From JAJXXT01 sp963764465 (GTDB taxonomy: Bacteria > Pseudomonadota > Alphaproteobacteria > Acetobacterales > Acetobacteraceae): a DNA stretch of 64,000 nucleotides. Of the stretch, positions 62,658-64,000 are shown piece after piece. The position numbers were made by a program, and so were the translations under genes. The notes beneath the pieces are model-generated. The model worked only from the letters and a program-made list of their open reading frames with translations. It ran no database searches and had not been told where the DNA came from. The DNA lies in assembly GCA_963764465.1 (NCBI GenBank), contig CAVXSO010000003.1:1-64000 (forward strand). The letters run 5' to 3'. Every line of letters starts with the position of its first letter. Within the stretch, counting starts at the first letter, position 1.

Positions 62658-63157
62658 GTCGCTTCCCCGATCACGTCTGCCGGCGGCACCACGGTGAGGC
62701 GGTGGGCCGCGATGTCCACCTCCGGCACGCAGGCGCGGGTGAAGGGCACGAGCAGCGCCCCGATCTCGAGGCTTGCCCCGGCGCCGTAGTCGTGCACGGC
62801 GGAGACGGTGCCGAGGGGTCTCCCTTCCGCGTCGAACGCCGCCATGCCGACGAGGTCCGCAAGGTAGAACTCGTCTTCCTCCGCCGGCGGCAGCGCCTCG
62901 CGCGGGGCGTAGAGGCGGACGTTGGTGAGGCGCGCGGCCGCATCGCGATCGCGCACCCAGCGTGTCTCGCCGCCGACCACCTCGCCGATCGCTGCGATGC
63001 CCTCGCCACGCCATTCCAGCGCGAAGCGGCGTCCACGCTCGTCCTGCAAGGGGTAGGAAGCGAGATCCGCGGGCTCGACGGTGAAGCTGCTCACGCGCAC
63101 CAGCCCCCGCACGCCGTGCGGGCGGCCAACCACTCCCATCGCCACCAGGTCGGGCAT
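62654..63157 (-). CDS. rimM: 16S rRNA processing protein RimM
   Basis: The protein has 167 residues. The N-terminal RimM domain reads MGVVGRPHGVRGLVRV, and the C-terminal PRC-barrel part has EFYLADLVGMAAFDAEG. It assists 30S head maturation. It lies 27 bases after rpsP and overlaps trmD by four bases. Confidence 0.96.
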   Translation of the reverse strand: MPDLVAMGVVGRPHGVRGLVRVSSFTVEPADLASYPLQDERGRRFALEWRGEGIAAIGEVVGGETRWVRDRDAAARLTNVRLYAPREALPPAEEDEFYLADLVGMAAFDAEGRPLGTVSAVHDYGAGASLEIGALLVPFTRACVPEVDIAAHRLTVVPPADVIGEAT

Positions 63158-63184
63158 GAAAGGCCGCGGCCGGATGGGGCGCGG

Positions 63185-63520
63185 TCAGGCGCCCGCCGCT
63201 TCCTTCGCGCGTTCCTGCGCCTTCTTGCGCGGGGCGGACTTCTTCGGCTGCTCGCGGATCGCAGGCGTGGCACCGAGCCCCGCCTTGCCCATGAAGCGCG
63301 CCACGCGCTCGGTGGGCACCGCGCCCTGGCTCACCCAATGGGTCACGCGCTCGTTGTGCAGCTTCACACGGTCGGCGTGTTCGGCGGGCAGCATCGGGTT
63401 GTAGCTGCCGAGGCGCTCGATGAAGCGGCCGTCGCGCGGCGAGCGGCTGTCGGCCACCACGATGTGGTAGTAGGGGCGCTTCTTGGCGCCCGCGCGTGCC
63501 AGGCGGATCTTCAGGCTCAT
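63185..63520 (-). CDS. rpsP: 30S ribosomal protein S16
   Basis: The protein has 111 residues from MSLKIRLARAGAKKRPYYHI. This N-terminus and DGRFIERLGSYNPM are the S16 signature. A Lys/Ala-rich tail of about 25 residues (PKKSAPRKKAQERAKEA) extends the core, as in other alphaproteobacteria. It follows ffh by 37 bases. Confidence 0.98.
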   Translation of the reverse strand: MSLKIRLARAGAKKRPYYHIVVADSRSPRDGRFIERLGSYNPMLPAEHADRVKLHNERVTHWVSQGAVPTERVARFMGKAGLGATPAIREQPKKSAPRKKAQERAKEAAGA

Positions 63521-63557
63521 TCGTTGTCTCTCCGTTACGGTGTCGTTGTGGGGTCGG

Positions 63558-64000
63558 TCAGAACTTGCGGCCGCCAAGCAGGGCCCCGAGGCCGGCTCTC
63601 GCGAGCCCCTTCTGGCCGAGCTTGTTCACCCGCTTCATCATCGTGGACATGTCCTCGAACTGCTTGAGCAGCCGGTTCACGTCCTGTGCCGTGGTGCCGG
63701 AACCCGAGGCGATGCGCCGTTTGCGGCTCGCCTTCAGGATATCCGGGTTGCGCCGCTCGGCCGGCGTCATCGAGGAGATGATCGCGGCCTGGCGCTTCAA
63801 CATTGTCTTGTCGATGTTGGCGTTCTCGATCTGCTGCGCGAGCTTGCCCGCGCCCGGCAGCATCGAGATCAGGCTCTGCACCGAGCCCATTTTGGTGATC
63901 TGCTGCAGCTGCTTCGCGTAGTCCTCGAGGTCGAACTTGCCGCGCGCGATCTTCTTCGCGAGCTTCTCGGCCTCCTCCTGCTCCACCACTTCCGCGGCGC
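63558..64000 (-). CDS. ffh: Signal recognition particle protein Ffh (3' part, runs off the window)
   Basis: The last 147 codons are in the window; the start lies beyond 64000. The visible part is the Met-rich M domain that binds 4.5S RNA and signal sequences: DLEDYAKQLQQITKMGSVQSLISMLPG, SSMTPAERRNP, and the RNA-binding helix KASRKRRIASGSGTTAQDVNRLLKQF. It is the first gene, in transcription order, of the rpsP-rimM-trmD-rplS unit. Confidence 0.97.
   Translation of the reverse strand, partial: AAEVVEQEEAEKLAKKIARGKFDLEDYAKQLQQITKMGSVQSLISMLPGAGKLAQQIENANIDKTMLKRQAAIISSMTPAERRNPDILKASRKRRIASGSGTTAQDVNRLLKQFEDMSTMMKRVNKLGQKGLARAGLGALLGGRKF

Overview
The window is about 64 kb of high-GC chromosome from an alphaproteobacterium, most likely family Acetobacteraceae or a close relative in the Rhodospirillales. 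This rests on gene content and order: ffh-rpsP-rimM-trmD-rplS followed by leuCDB, an N-type ATPase operon, a class Ia ribonucleotide reductase, BKACE, Tcu and Liv genes, and GC-rich hairpin clusters between genes. The assignment is inference from layout, not from a marker-gene comparison. No CRISPR array, transposase, integrase or rRNA gene was seen.

Layout. (1) 1-5.6 kb is a decaying accessory island. It holds a large gene broken by many small indels, an SNF2-type helicase split by one frameshift, and a HEPN-type gene split by one frameshift. (2) 5.6-9.7 kb: a gap with repeats, a minus-strand terminator, a MAPEG protein, and a P2-type cation ATPase translationally coupled to a 35-residue membrane peptide. 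(3) 10.2-15.2 kb: a compact three-gene operon combining a TolQ/ExbB/MotA-like channel, an ExbD-like one-pass protein with a very long Gln/Ala coiled coil, and a zinc-ribbon/TM/duplicated Sel1-type protein. This is the best candidate for an undescribed system. (4) 15.2-21.7 kb: a complete N-ATPase operon in the order atpDCQRBEFAG on the minus strand. (5) 21.9-24.6 kb: a flavin-based trans-membrane electron-transfer module (periplasmic FMN protein, ApbE, and an RnfD/NqrB-like domain fused to a ferredoxin-NADP reductase-like domain).

(6) 24.7-34.5 kb: class V aminotransferase, M20 peptidase, nrdA, a DapA-like lyase, chaB, nrdB with NrdR-like boxes, a small conserved protein, a DUF2007 protein plus methyltransferase pair, and a polyprenyl diphosphate synthase. 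(7) 34.6-40.5 kb: a catabolic/transport cluster (cupin, class III aminotransferase, two sugar-type ABC permeases, binding protein, BKACE). (8) 40.4-46.7 kb: HNH endonuclease, GluQRS, a MoaD/ThiS-like protein paired with an Asp-box repeat protein, a MarR regulator with a palindromic operator, a hydroxyacid dehydrogenase, and leuA behind a Leu-rich leader peptide and attenuator-like RNA structures.

(9) 46.7-56.3 kb: a CobW GTPase coupled to a YtcJ-like amidohydrolase, tricarballylate oxidation genes tcuAB, and a complete Liv-type ABC importer facing them. (10) 56.4-58.2 kb: a lower-GC patch with small membrane-protein genes, one interrupted by an in-frame TAG, a 23-bp tandem repeat, and tRNA-Arg(ACG). 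(11) 58.2-64 kb: leuB, leuD and leuC, a hairpin cluster, rplS, trmD, rimM, rpsP and the 3' part of ffh.

The genes outside the first 5.6 kb and the 56.9-57.6 kb patch read as intact, so the frameshifts in the first island are unlikely to reflect general sequence error. Many operons use ATGA or GTGA stop/start overlaps, a strong sign of translational coupling.
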